Source: Deltaproteobacteria bacterium
Lineage (GTDB): Bacteria > Myxococcota_A > UBA9042 > PHBI01
Reading direction: 5' to 3'
Assembly (NCBI GenBank): GCA_020632715.1
Contig: JACKFA010000011.1
Coordinates: forward strand, 1-64,000
Length of the DNA stretch: 64,000 nucleotides
The number at the start of each line of letters is the position of its first letter. Position 1 is the first letter of the stretch. Below the pieces are notes generated by a model. It was not told where the DNA came from. It saw only the letters and a program-made list of their open reading frames with translations, and made no database searches. The translations under genes were made by a program, and so were the position numbers. Of this stretch, positions 1 to 9,077 are shown in pieces.

Positions 1-1806
1 CGCGACGAGGCGAGCACGGCGCTCGAGGCCGCCCGCACGGCGGCACAGACGGCGCGGGATCTGGTCGCCTTCCTCGCCCCGTTCCTGAAGGGCGAGGACC
101 CGAAGGGCGCGCTGCCAGCCGGCGCCGACGAGGAGACGAAGCGGCGCGTGACGGCGCTCCGCGAGGCGCGAGCGGCGCTCGCCGTGGCGGAGACGAAGCT
201 CACGACGGCGCGCGAGGCGGACGCGAAGGCGGACGCCGCGGAGAAGCGGGCGCGGACGCTCAAGCTCGGCTTCCGCGCGCGGCGGCCGGCGCTCGCGGCG
301 TGGCGCGACCTCGCGAAGGACAAGACCGACAACCAGGACACCTACCTCGCCGCGATCGACGAGGAGATCGCGAGCGTCGAGGAGCGCCTCCGCGGCCTGT
401 CCGCGACCGCCGAGGAGGAGGCCCCGCCGTCGGCGGCCCTCGTGTGCGATCAGGAGCGCGGCCCCGACGAGTCGCCCTTCGAGCACTACAACGCCTGCGT
501 GCGCGCGACGAAGGCGGAGCTCCGGGCGCAGCGCGCGAAGATCGCCGACCTCGCGGCGGCGGCGCTCATGAACACGCGCAGCGTCGGCAGCCTCGAGACG
601 CTGACGGCCGCGCAGGCGCGCGACGTCGAGCTCGCGAAGCGGGAGCTCGCGATCGCCGCGCGCGAGGACGAGCGCGCCACCGAGGCGGACGAGACTGAGC
701 GCTGGCGCACCGTCTGGCGCGACCACCACGAGGGCGCGAAGGCGAAGGCCGACAAGCTCGCGGACGCGCTCCGCAGCACGAAGGACACGCGCCGCACGCT
801 CACCGTGAACGACGCCTTCTTCGCGTCGGAGAAGGCGTCGGCGGAGGCCCGGATCGAGCGCCTCGAAGCGCTCCTCGACGAGAGCTCGAGCCCGGGGCGC
901 TTCATGGGCGCGCTCGCCGAGAGCGCGTGGATCTTCCTCAAGAAGGCGTGGATGGTGCCGGTCTACATCCTCCTCGCGTGGCTCGTGCTGTGGCTCCTCA
1001 GGCGCGTCGAGAAGCGCGTCGTGCACAGCGCCACGGAGGACGCGGAGACCAAGGACGAGGTGCAGCGCGTCGAGACGCTCGCGGTGGTCGCCCGCGGCGC
1101 CGTGAAGCTCGTGGTCATCATCGCGACGGGGCTCCTCTGCCTCGAGGCGGTGGGCGTCGACACGGGCCCCATCCTCGGCGGCGCCGCGATCTTCGGCCTC
1201 GCCATCAGCTTCGGCTCGCAGAGCCTCGTGAAGGACTTCGTGACCGGCTTCTTCATCCTCCTCGAGAACCAGTACGCCGTCGGCGACATCATCGAGGCGA
1301 ACGGCAACAGCGGCACCGTCGAGGCGATCACGATGCGCCGCACGGTGCTGCGCGACCTGCAGGGGCGCGTGCACCACATCCCGAACGGCTCGATCGAGAA
1401 CGTGACGAACACGACGCAGGGGTGGGCGCGCGTGCTCATCCACATGGGGGTGGCCTACGAGTGCGACCTCGACCACGTCGAGGCCGTCGTGAACCGCGTC
1501 GGCGACGAGATGAAGGCGGACGAGGCGTGGGCCGACAAGATCGCCGAGCCGCCGCGCTACATCGGGCTCGTCGAGTTCGGCGACAGCGCGCTCGTCGTCC
1601 GGATCATGTTCCAGACGATCATCTTCGAGCAGTGGGCGGCCGAGCGCGAGTTCAACAAGCGCATGAAGAAGGCCTTCGACGCCGAGGGCATCGGGATCCC
1701 GTTCCCGCAGCGGGATCTGCACCTCATCGACGCGACGCCGCTCCGCATCGAGGCGAAGACCGGCGACGGGGCGCGCGGCGACGCGCCCGACGCGCCGCGG
1801 AGCTGA
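1..1806 (+). CDS. MscS-family mechanosensitive ion channel with long N-terminal coiled coil (5' end outside window)
   Basis: The frame is open from the first base, so the gene starts upstream; 601 codons are visible. The first ~300 residues are almost entirely Ala/Glu/Lys/Arg-rich heptad-like helix, interrupted around bases 430-500 by a short Cys-containing stretch. Transmembrane helices follow at about 904-1005, 1075-1150 and 1160-1260. The last carries the Gly/Ala-rich pore helix typical of MscS (GGAAIFGLAISFGSQSLVKD), followed by the beta domain (VGDIIEANGNSGTVEAI) and the mixed alpha/beta C-terminal domain ending near 1720. Family knowledge: tension-gated release of solutes through the inner membrane during hypo-osmotic shock. 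The long helical N-terminus resembles the MscK/large-MscS architecture with a periplasmic coiled coil. Channel identity is secure; the function of the N-terminal part is inferred. Confidence 0.9.
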   Translation, partial: RDEASTALEAARTAAQTARDLVAFLAPFLKGEDPKGALPAGADEETKRRVTALREARAALAVAETKLTTAREADAKADAAEKRARTLKLGFRARRPALAAWRDLAKDKTDNQDTYLAAIDEEIASVEERLRGLSATAEEEAPPSAALVCDQERGPDESPFEHYNACVRATKAELRAQRAKIADLAAAALMNTRSVGSLETLTAAQARDVELAKRELAIAAREDERATEADETERWRTVWRDHHEGAKAKADKLADALRSTKDTRRTLTVNDAFFASEKASAEARIERLEALLDESSSPGRFMGALAESAWIFLKKAWMVPVYILLAWLVLWLLRRVEKRVVHSATEDAETKDEVQRVETLAVVARGAVKLVVIIATGLLCLEAVGVDTGPILGGAAIFGLAISFGSQSLVKDFVTGFFILLENQYAVGDIIEANGNSGTVEAITMRRTVLRDLQGRVHHIPNGSIENVTNTTQGWARVLIHMGVAYECDLDHVEAVVNRVGDEMKADEAWADKIAEPPRYIGLVEFGDSALVVRIMFQTIIFEQWAAEREFNKRMKKAFDAEGIGIPFPQRDLHLIDATPLRIEAKTGDGARGDAPDAPRS

Positions 1807-1949
1807 CGGCGCTCGCCGGCGTCGGCCGGGTGGAGCCCGGGCAACATCTCCGCGACGTTGTCGGCGCCGGGTTTGCCGTGGCCTGGGCTGCCCCGTAGGG
1901 TGGTCGCGCTGCTCCCGGGCGGCGCCCCACCCTCGCGAGGAGATGCCCC

Positions 1950-4900
1950 GTGCTCCCGAACCACGCCGCCCCCACGTCGCGCCGCGCCGCCGCGCGCGTC
2001 GCCGCCCTCCTCGGCGCCCTCGCCGCCATCGCCCTCGCCGGCTGCGAGAGCGACGGCAGCATCAGCACCTGCGCGAGCTCGAGCGACTGCGAGAACGGCG
2101 GCGCCTGCGTCAACGGCGCCTGCCAGGTCGCCGGCACCTGCACGGACGGCGCCCGGAACGGGCAGGAGACCGGCGTCGACTGCGGCGGGCCGAGCTGCGC
2201 CGCGTGCGCCACCGGCGGCGGCTGCGTGGCCGCGACCGACTGCGCGAGCGGCGTCTGCGGGGCGAGCGGCTCGTGCGCCGCGTCGGCCTGCGACGACGGC
2301 GTGCGGAACGGCGACGAGAGCGCCGTCGACTGCGGCGGGAGCTGCCCCGGCTGCGACGGCGACAGCTGCGCCGGCGGCGGCGACTGCGCGAGCGGCTACT
2401 GCGACCCCGGCGGGGCCTGCGGCGCCGCGGCCTGCGCGGGCGCGCCCTGCAAGAACGACGGCGCCTGCGCCGGCGACGGCAGCGGCGGCTTCGAGTGCAC
2501 CTGCGCGAGCGGCTGGAGCGGGCCCACCTGCGAGGTCGCCGCCCCCTGCGCCGGCGACCCGTGCGGCGACGGGAGCTGCGTCGAGCACACCGACGGCACC
2601 TACGAGTGCACCTGCCCGGCCGGCGCCTACGACGACGGCGCCACCTGCGCGACCTGCGCGGCGGTCGCCGACTGCACCGCGGTCACCTGCACGAGCGCGA
2701 CCGACAGCGCCTGCACCCGCTGCGCGACCGGCTTCGAGAGCGACGGCGCCGGCGGCTGCCAGGACGTCGACGACTGCGCCGGCGCCCCCTGCGGCGACGG
2801 GACGTGCACCGACGACGGCGCGGGCGCCTACCACTGCGACTGCCCGGCGCAGGAGTACGACGACGGCACGACCTGCGCGACCTGCCCGCCCATCGCGGAC
2901 TGCGCGTCGGTCACGTGCACGACCGCGAGCGACGCCGCGTGCGCGACGTGCTCGAGCGGCTTCGAGAGCGACGGCGCCGGCGGCTGCCAGGACGTCGACG
3001 ACTGCGCGGACGCCCCCTGCGGCGCGGGCACCTGCGTCGACGACGGCGCCGACGCCTACCACTGCGTCTGCCCGGCCGGGAGCTACGACGACGGCGCCAC
3101 CTGCGCGAGCTGCGGGGCCATCGCCGACTGCGACGCCGTCGCCTGCACGAGCGCGACCGACGCGGCCTGCACGAGCTGCGCGAGCGGCTTCGCGCCGGAC
3201 GGCGCCGGCGGCTGCGAGGACGCCGACGACTGCGCGAGCGACCCGTGCGGCGTCGGGGAGTGCGTCGACGACGGCACCAACGCCTACCACTGCGTCTGCC
3301 CGTCGGGCGCCTACGAGAGCGGCGGGAGCTGTGTCGCCTGCGCGAGCGTCGCCAACTGCGACGCCGTCACCTGCACGGGCGGCGACGACGCCACCTGCGC
3401 GGCGTGCGCGGCGGGCTACGAGGCCGACGGCGCCGGCGGCTGCCAGGACATCGACGCCTGCGCGGCGCACCCCTGCGACGCCCACGCGACCTGCACGGAC
3501 GCGGCGCCCCCCGCGGGCGGCGGGGCGGACGGCCGCACGTGCGCGTGCGACGGCGTCCTGACGGGCTCCGGCGAGCCCGGGGACTGCGCGTCGCCCGACC
3601 CGTGCGCGCCGCTCCCGACCTCGGCGCTCATGCTGACGGGCATCATCGACGCCGACCTCACGGGCGGGCTGCCGAAGGCGGTCGAGCTCGTCGCGACCGA
3701 GGACATCGCGGACCTCTCGCTGTACGGGCTCGGCTCGGCGAACAACGGCGACGGCTCCGACGGGCAGGAGTTCACGTTCCCGGCGATGTCCGTGCCGGCC
3801 GGGACGTTCATCACGGTCGCGAGCGAGGAGACGTCGTTCGAGGCGTACTTCGGCGAGGCGCCGGACTACACCGATGGTGCGGTGAACGTGAACGGCGACG
3901 ACGCCATCGAGCTCTTCTTCGCGGGCGCGGTGGTCGACACCTACGGCGAGATCGACGTCGACGGCTCCGGGACGGGCTGGGAGTACACGGACGGCTTCGC
4001 GTATCGCGTCGCGGGGAACGGCGGGAGCGCCGCGTTCGTGCCCGACCAGTGGGACTTCGCCGGGCCGGCCGCCATCGACGGCTGCCACGGGACGAACGCC
4101 GAGTGCGGCGTGGTCTTCCCGCGCGAGTCGTTCGTCCTCGACGCGGACCCGTGCGGCCCCGGCGCGTGCACGGCGACGGGCGCCGACTCCTACACCTGCG
4201 AGTGCCCGGACGGGCGCTACGACGCGAGCGGGCGCTGCGCGCGCTGCGAGCCGGTCGCGGGCTGCGTCGGCGACCTGACCTGCACGGACGCGACCGACAG
4301 CGCCTGCAGCGCGTGCGCGGACGGCCTCTACGGCGACGACTGCGCGGCCTGCACGGCGGTCGACCACTGCGACGGCGGGCTCACGTGCACCGACGCGACG
4401 GACAGCGCCTGCGGCGACTGCGCGGACGGCTACTACGGCGACGACTGCGCCGCGTGCACGCCGATCGCCGGGTGCACGGGCCAGGTGACCTGCACGGACG
4501 CGACCGACAGCGTGTGCGGGAGCTGCCCGGACGGGACCTTCGGCGACACGTGCACCCCGTGCACGGCCATCGCCGGCTGCGACGGCGGCCTCACGTGCAC
4601 CGACGCCACCGACAGCAGCTGCGGCGACTGCGCCGACGGCTTCTTCGGGCCGCAGTGCGCTGGCTGCACGGCGATCGCGAACTGCGACGGCGGCCTCACC
4701 TGCACGGACGCGACGGACAGCGCCTGCGGCGACTGCGCGGACGGCTTCTTCGGCGCGCAGTGCGACGCCTGCACGGCCGTCGCCAACTGCGCCGGCGACG
4801 TGACCTGCACGGACGCCTCCGACAGCGTCTGCGCGAGCTGCGCCCCGGGCTTCTACGGCGACGACTGCGCCGCCTGCGCGCCCGTCGCGAACTGCGTCGG

Positions 4901-7900
4901 CGGCCTCACCTGCAGCGACGCGACGGACAGCGCCTGCGGCACCTGCGCGGACGGCTTCTTCGGCCCCGACTGCGCCGCCTGCACGGCCGTCGCCAACTGC
5001 GACGGCGGCGTCGTCTGCACCGACGCGACCGACAGCGCCTGCGTCGACTGCGCCGACGGCTACTTCGGCCCCGGCTGCGGCGCCTGCACGGCGGTCCCGA
5101 ACTGCGACGGCAGCGTCACCTGCTCGACGGCGGCCGACAGCGTCTGCTCCGACTGCGCGGACGGCTACTTCGGCCCCGGCTGCGCCGCCTGCGCGGCCGT
5201 CCCCAACTGCGACGGCAGCGTGACGTGCTCGGCGCCCGACGACAGCGTCTGCTCCGACTGCGCCGACGGCTTCTACGGTCCGCAGTGCGCCGCCTGCACG
5301 GCGGTCCCGAACTGCGACGGCAGCGTCACCTGCTCGACCGTGGCCGACAGCGTCTGCTCCGACTGCGCCGACGGCTACTTCGGCCCGGGGTGCGCCGCGT
5401 GCGGTGCCGTCCCCAACTGCGCCGGCAGCGTCACCTGCTCGGCCCCGGACGACAGCGTCTGCTCCGCGTGCGCCCCGGGCTTCTACGGCGCGACCTGCAC
5501 GTCCTGCACGGCCATCGCCAACTGCGCGGGCGGCCTGACCTGCACGGACGCGAACGACAGCGCCTGCGGCACCTGCGCTCCCGGCTTCTACGGCCCGGAC
5601 TGCGCGGCCTGCGCGCCGGTCCCGGGGTGCGTCGGGCAGGTGACCTGCACGGACGCGACGGACAGCGTGTGCGGCGCGTGCCCGGCCGGCACCTACGGCG
5701 ACAGCTGCGACGCGTGCACACCCATCACGAGCTGCGACCCCGGCGCGGTGTCGTGCACCGACGCGACCGACAGCGTCTGCGCGAGCTGCGCGGCGGGCAC
5801 CTACGGCGACCAGTGCGACGCCTGCGCGGCGGTCGACCACTGCGCGGGCACGGTCACGTGCACGGACGCGACGGACAGCGCCTGCGGCACCTGCGACCCG
5901 GGCTACTACGGCGACGACTGCGCGGCCTGCGCGCCCATCGCGAGCTGCGCGGGGCAGGTGACCTGCACCGACGGGACCGACAGCACCTGCCCGAGCTGCG
6001 CCCCCGGCTACTACGGCGAGCAGTGCGACGCCTGCGCGCCCGTGACCGGCTGCGCCGGGCCCGTCTCGTGCACGAGCGCGACGGACAGCGTGTGCAGCGT
6101 GTGCCAGCCGGGGCGCTACGGCGATCAGTGCGACACGTGCACGGCCGTCGACCACTGCGTGGGCCTCGTGACCTGCACGGACGCGACGGACAGCCAGTGC
6201 AACGTCTGCGGGCCAGGCTACTACGGCGACCAGTGCGACGCGTGCACGGCGATCGACCACTGCGCGGGCCTCGTGAGCTGCACGGGCGCGAGCGACAGCA
6301 CCTGCAGCCTCTGCGAGACCGGCTACTACGGCGACGACTGCGCCGCCTGCACGGCGGTCGACCACTGCGTGGGCGCCGTCAGCTGCACGAGCGCGAGCGA
6401 CAGCGCCTGCGGCACGTGTGAGCCGGGGTATTACGGGGACGGCTGCGACGCCTGCGCGGCGGTCGACCACTGCGCGGGCGCGGTCAGCTGCACGACCGCG
6501 GGCGACAGCGCGTGCGACGTGTGCGACGCGGGCTACTTCGGCGCCGACTGCGCCGCGTGCGAGCCGCTCCAGAACTGCGCGTTGTCGACCTGCACGGCGG
6601 CGGACGACGCCCAGTGCGCGGCCTGCGAGCCCGGCTACGACAACGTGGGCGGCGTGTGCTCGGAGACGGACGCGTGCGCGTCGTCGCCGTGCGACGACAA
6701 CGCCACCTGCGAGGACAGCCCGCCGCCGGCGGGCGGCGGCACCGACGGGCGCGTGTGCACCTGCAACACCGGCTACACGGGGGGCGGCGAGCCAGGCGAC
6801 TGCGCGGAGATCCCGAACGCCTGCGAGGCGGGCGGCGGCGGCGGCAGCACGGCGGCGCTGCGGATCACGGGCATCATGGACGGGCCGCTCACGGGCGGCG
6901 TTCCCAAGGCCATCGAGTTCTATGTCGGCGCCGACATCGACGACCTCGGGATCTACGGCTTCGGGAGCGCCAACAACGGCGGCGGGACGGACGGCCAGGA
7001 GTTCACGTTCCCGAGCTCCTCCGTTCCGGCAGGAACCTATCTCTATCTCGCCACGGAGACGGCGGGGTTTCAGACGTACTTCGGGTTCGCGCCGGGGTAC
7101 ACCGACAACTCCGCGAGCGTGAACGGCGACGACGCCATCGAGCTGTTCGAGAACGGCGTCGTGATCGACACCTTCGGAGAGATAAGCGGCGGCAACGCCG
7201 GCTGGGACTATCTGGACGGCTGGGCGTACCGGAAGGACGACACGGGCCCGGGCGCCTTCGTGGCGGATGAGTGGACCTTCAGCGGCGCCAACGCGACCGA
7301 CAACTGCACCACGAACGCCACCTGCAGCTCGGTCTTCCCGATCGGCACCTTCGAGGCCGGCGGCGGCGGCAACCCGTGCGGCGACGGCACCTGCGTCGAC
7401 GGCGGCAACGGCGTCGACTACACCTGCACCTGCCCGGCCGGCGAGTACGACGACGGCGCCACCTGCACGGCCTGCGACGGCGTCACGGGCTGCGTGGGCG
7501 CCATCACCTGCACGACGGCCGGCGACAGCGCGTGCGACGCCTGCGCGGCCGGGAGCTACACGCCGGAGTGCGCCGCGTGCGAGCCCATCGCGAGCTGCGA
7601 CGCGGTCACCTGCACGGGCCCGGACGACGAGACCTGCGTCACCTGCGCCGACGGCTACGAGGACGACGGCGCCGGCGGCTGCGCGCTCCCCTCCGGGCCG
7701 GACACCTACGCACGCGTCGCGTTCGCCATCAACGACGCGAGCCACGGGAGCGAGCTCGTCGTGACCGACTGCACGGTCGACGGCACCCACCTCGTCGACA
7801 TCGCCCCGGGCGGTGCGAGCAGTGACGCCGAGCAGCTCACCCCGTTCGGGCGCGCGGTGTACTTCAGCGCCGACGACGGCACGAACGGCCGGAAGCTCTG

Positions 7901-8978
7901 GCGGGCGAGCCCCGATGGCACCGCCGAGCTCGTCGAGGATCAGGCGGACGACCCCGTCCGTATGCCGAAGGTCAGCTACACCACGCACCGGCGCATCGCC
8001 GTGTTCGCAGACGCCGTCTACTTCAGCGGCGTCGACGACACGCACGGGACCGGGCTCTTCGCCACCGACGGCGCGGCAGCCATCGCGTTCGTCGGCGCCT
8101 TCGGCGCGGGCGGTGTCCCGGACTTCCTCACGCCGACCCCAAGCCGCTTGTACTTCTCGGTCTTCGGCCTCCCGAGCGGCGACCACGAGCTCTGGTGGGT
8201 CGACGCCGACGGCAACGCGAACCGGCTCCCGCTCCCGTCCCCGAACACCAACGTGCAGGACCTCTCCCGCCTCATCGCGCTCGGCGACGCCATCTTCTTC
8301 CAGGCGCGGGACGTCAACGGCACCTACCGCTACTACTTCGTCCCGCCCGGGGCGACCGAGGCGACGGAGCTCCCGATCACCCCCAACGTCCTGACCAGCA
8401 CGGAGCCCTACGCGGTGCCCGATCTCGGGCAGGTCTTCTTCTCGGCCGACCACGCTCCCACCCAGTACGGGCTCGCTTGGGCGGACGCGGACGGCGGCTC
8501 CGGCCTCATCCCGCCGACTGGCCGCGTCGTCGACGCGAGCCCCGGGTTCACCTACGAGCCGCAGAGCGCCACGCTCTTCTACAACGTGGGCGGCGGGCAC
8601 ATGCACCGGACCGACGGGACCTCGGCGGGCGTCGAGATCACGGGCTTCACGGCGTTCACGCCGCAGGCGTTCGAGGGGCTCGTCTACTTCATCGACGCCT
8701 GGAACAACCCGAAGGTCGTGACCTCGTACGACCCGGTCACCGGCGCGACGACGCCCATCCTGGACCTCGCCGCGCTGAACACCGGCGGCTACGAGCTCCT
8801 CCCGCAGCCAGCAGCTCACCGCCTCGTGGTGCAGGTGTATGGGGGCGTGAGCTGCATCGACGTGACGGACCCGTCAGCGCCGACCGCCACGACCATCGTC
8901 GGGGAAGACGTCACCGGCTCGGCCTGGACGGGAGGCAACAACAACGGGGAGCACGTCCACAAGATCACCTCGTTCTGA
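1950..8978 (+). CDS. Giant Cys-rich lipoprotein with EGF-like repeats, two lamin-tail-like domains and ELWxxDGT-type propeller
   Basis: 2342 residues. The GTG start at 1950 is preceded by CGAGGAG. The N-terminus is a lipoprotein signal ending in LAGC (about residue 31). Order seen: Cys-rich N-terminal segments; four EGF-like units with a DDC..APCG.GTC pattern (about residues 200-510); a lamin-tail-like beta domain (559-735, ITGI.DA.LTGGLPKAVEL, GQEFTFP, NGDDAIELF, DTYGEI); about 23 tandem ~35-residue units of the form CTAVxNCDGGxTCTDATDSxCGxCADGFFGxxC (750-1570); a second lamin-tail-like domain (1633-1800); one more Cys repeat; then a Cys-poor C-terminal third (1913-2342) with repeated ELWW.DADG / KLWRASPDG motifs like ELWxxDGT propellers. 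Probably a surface-exposed adhesin or recognition protein, disulfide-stabilised after export. It stands alone, with a hairpin after the stop. No enzymatic motif was recognised. Confidence 0.88.
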   Translation: MLPNHAAPTSRRAAARVAALLGALAAIALAGCESDGSISTCASSSDCENGGACVNGACQVAGTCTDGARNGQETGVDCGGPSCAACATGGGCVAATDCASGVCGASGSCAASACDDGVRNGDESAVDCGGSCPGCDGDSCAGGGDCASGYCDPGGACGAAACAGAPCKNDGACAGDGSGGFECTCASGWSGPTCEVAAPCAGDPCGDGSCVEHTDGTYECTCPAGAYDDGATCATCAAVADCTAVTCTSATDSACTRCATGFESDGAGGCQDVDDCAGAPCGDGTCTDDGAGAYHCDCPAQEYDDGTTCATCPPIADCASVTCTTASDAACATCSSGFESDGAGGCQDVDDCADAPCGAGTCVDDGADAYHCVCPAGSYDDGATCASCGAIADCDAVACTSATDAACTSCASGFAPDGAGGCEDADDCASDPCGVGECVDDGTNAYHCVCPSGAYESGGSCVACASVANCDAVTCTGGDDATCAACAAGYEADGAGGCQDIDACAAHPCDAHATCTDAAPPAGGGADGRTCACDGVLTGSGEPGDCASPDPCAPLPTSALMLTGIIDADLTGGLPKAVELVATEDIADLSLYGLGSANNGDGSDGQEFTFPAMSVPAGTFITVASEETSFEAYFGEAPDYTDGAVNVNGDDAIELFFAGAVVDTYGEIDVDGSGTGWEYTDGFAYRVAGNGGSAAFVPDQWDFAGPAAIDGCHGTNAECGVVFPRESFVLDADPCGPGACTATGADSYTCECPDGRYDASGRCARCEPVAGCVGDLTCTDATDSACSACADGLYGDDCAACTAVDHCDGGLTCTDATDSACGDCADGYYGDDCAACTPIAGCTGQVTCTDATDSVCGSCPDGTFGDTCTPCTAIAGCDGGLTCTDATDSSCGDCADGFFGPQCAGCTAIANCDGGLTCTDATDSACGDCADGFFGAQCDACTAVANCAGDVTCTDASDSVCASCAPGFYGDDCAACAPVANCVGGLTCSDATDSACGTCADGFFGPDCAACTAVANCDGGVVCTDATDSACVDCADGYFGPGCGACTAVPNCDGSVTCSTAADSVCSDCADGYFGPGCAACAAVPNCDGSVTCSAPDDSVCSDCADGFYGPQCAACTAVPNCDGSVTCSTVADSVCSDCADGYFGPGCAACGAVPNCAGSVTCSAPDDSVCSACAPGFYGATCTSCTAIANCAGGLTCTDANDSACGTCAPGFYGPDCAACAPVPGCVGQVTCTDATDSVCGACPAGTYGDSCDACTPITSCDPGAVSCTDATDSVCASCAAGTYGDQCDACAAVDHCAGTVTCTDATDSACGTCDPGYYGDDCAACAPIASCAGQVTCTDGTDSTCPSCAPGYYGEQCDACAPVTGCAGPVSCTSATDSVCSVCQPGRYGDQCDTCTAVDHCVGLVTCTDATDSQCNVCGPGYYGDQCDACTAIDHCAGLVSCTGASDSTCSLCETGYYGDDCAACTAVDHCVGAVSCTSASDSACGTCEPGYYGDGCDACAAVDHCAGAVSCTTAGDSACDVCDAGYFGADCAACEPLQNCALSTCTAADDAQCAACEPGYDNVGGVCSETDACASSPCDDNATCEDSPPPAGGGTDGRVCTCNTGYTGGGEPGDCAEIPNACEAGGGGGSTAALRITGIMDGPLTGGVPKAIEFYVGADIDDLGIYGFGSANNGGGTDGQEFTFPSSSVPAGTYLYLATETAGFQTYFGFAPGYTDNSASVNGDDAIELFENGVVIDTFGEISGGNAGWDYLDGWAYRKDDTGPGAFVADEWTFSGANATDNCTTNATCSSVFPIGTFEAGGGGNPCGDGTCVDGGNGVDYTCTCPAGEYDDGATCTACDGVTGCVGAITCTTAGDSACDACAAGSYTPECAACEPIASCDAVTCTGPDDETCVTCADGYEDDGAGGCALPSGPDTYARVAFAINDASHGSELVVTDCTVDGTHLVDIAPGGASSDAEQLTPFGRAVYFSADDGTNGRKLWRASPDGTAELVEDQADDPVRMPKVSYTTHRRIAVFADAVYFSGVDDTHGTGLFATDGAAAIAFVGAFGAGGVPDFLTPTPSRLYFSVFGLPSGDHELWWVDADGNANRLPLPSPNTNVQDLSRLIALGDAIFFQARDVNGTYRYYFVPPGATEATELPITPNVLTSTEPYAVPDLGQVFFSADHAPTQYGLAWADADGGSGLIPPTGRVVDASPGFTYEPQSATLFYNVGGGHMHRTDGTSAGVEITGFTAFTPQAFEGLVYFIDAWNNPKVVTSYDPVTGATTPILDLAALNTGGYELLPQPAAHRLVVQVYGGVSCIDVTDPSAPTATTIVGEDVTGSAWTGGNNNGEHVHKITSF

Positions 8979-8982
8979 GGCT

Positions 8983-9006
8983 CGCGCGCGGGAGTTGCCG
9001 CGCGCG
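8983..9006 (+). terminator. GC-rich hairpin after the giant lipoprotein gene
   Basis: Nine perfect base pairs (8983-8991 with 8998-9006) enclose a 6-base loop, five bases after the stop codon at 8978. No U-run follows, so this is a hairpin that may stall polymerase or block exonucleases rather than a canonical intrinsic terminator. Confidence 0.4.
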
Positions 9007-9077
9007 GCCGGATCGCATAGGGGTGGACTCGCCAGCGGCCGTCGTTTGGTCGGTGGTCACCTACAACGAGGCACCCG

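Noticed and set aside
1557..8819. Very long minus-strand open frame opposite the giant lipoprotein gene
   Set aside because: Its product is Arg/Ala/Val-rich low-complexity sequence with no signal or domain. It is an antisense shadow produced by strong third-position G/C and the repetitive Cys codons of the real gene.
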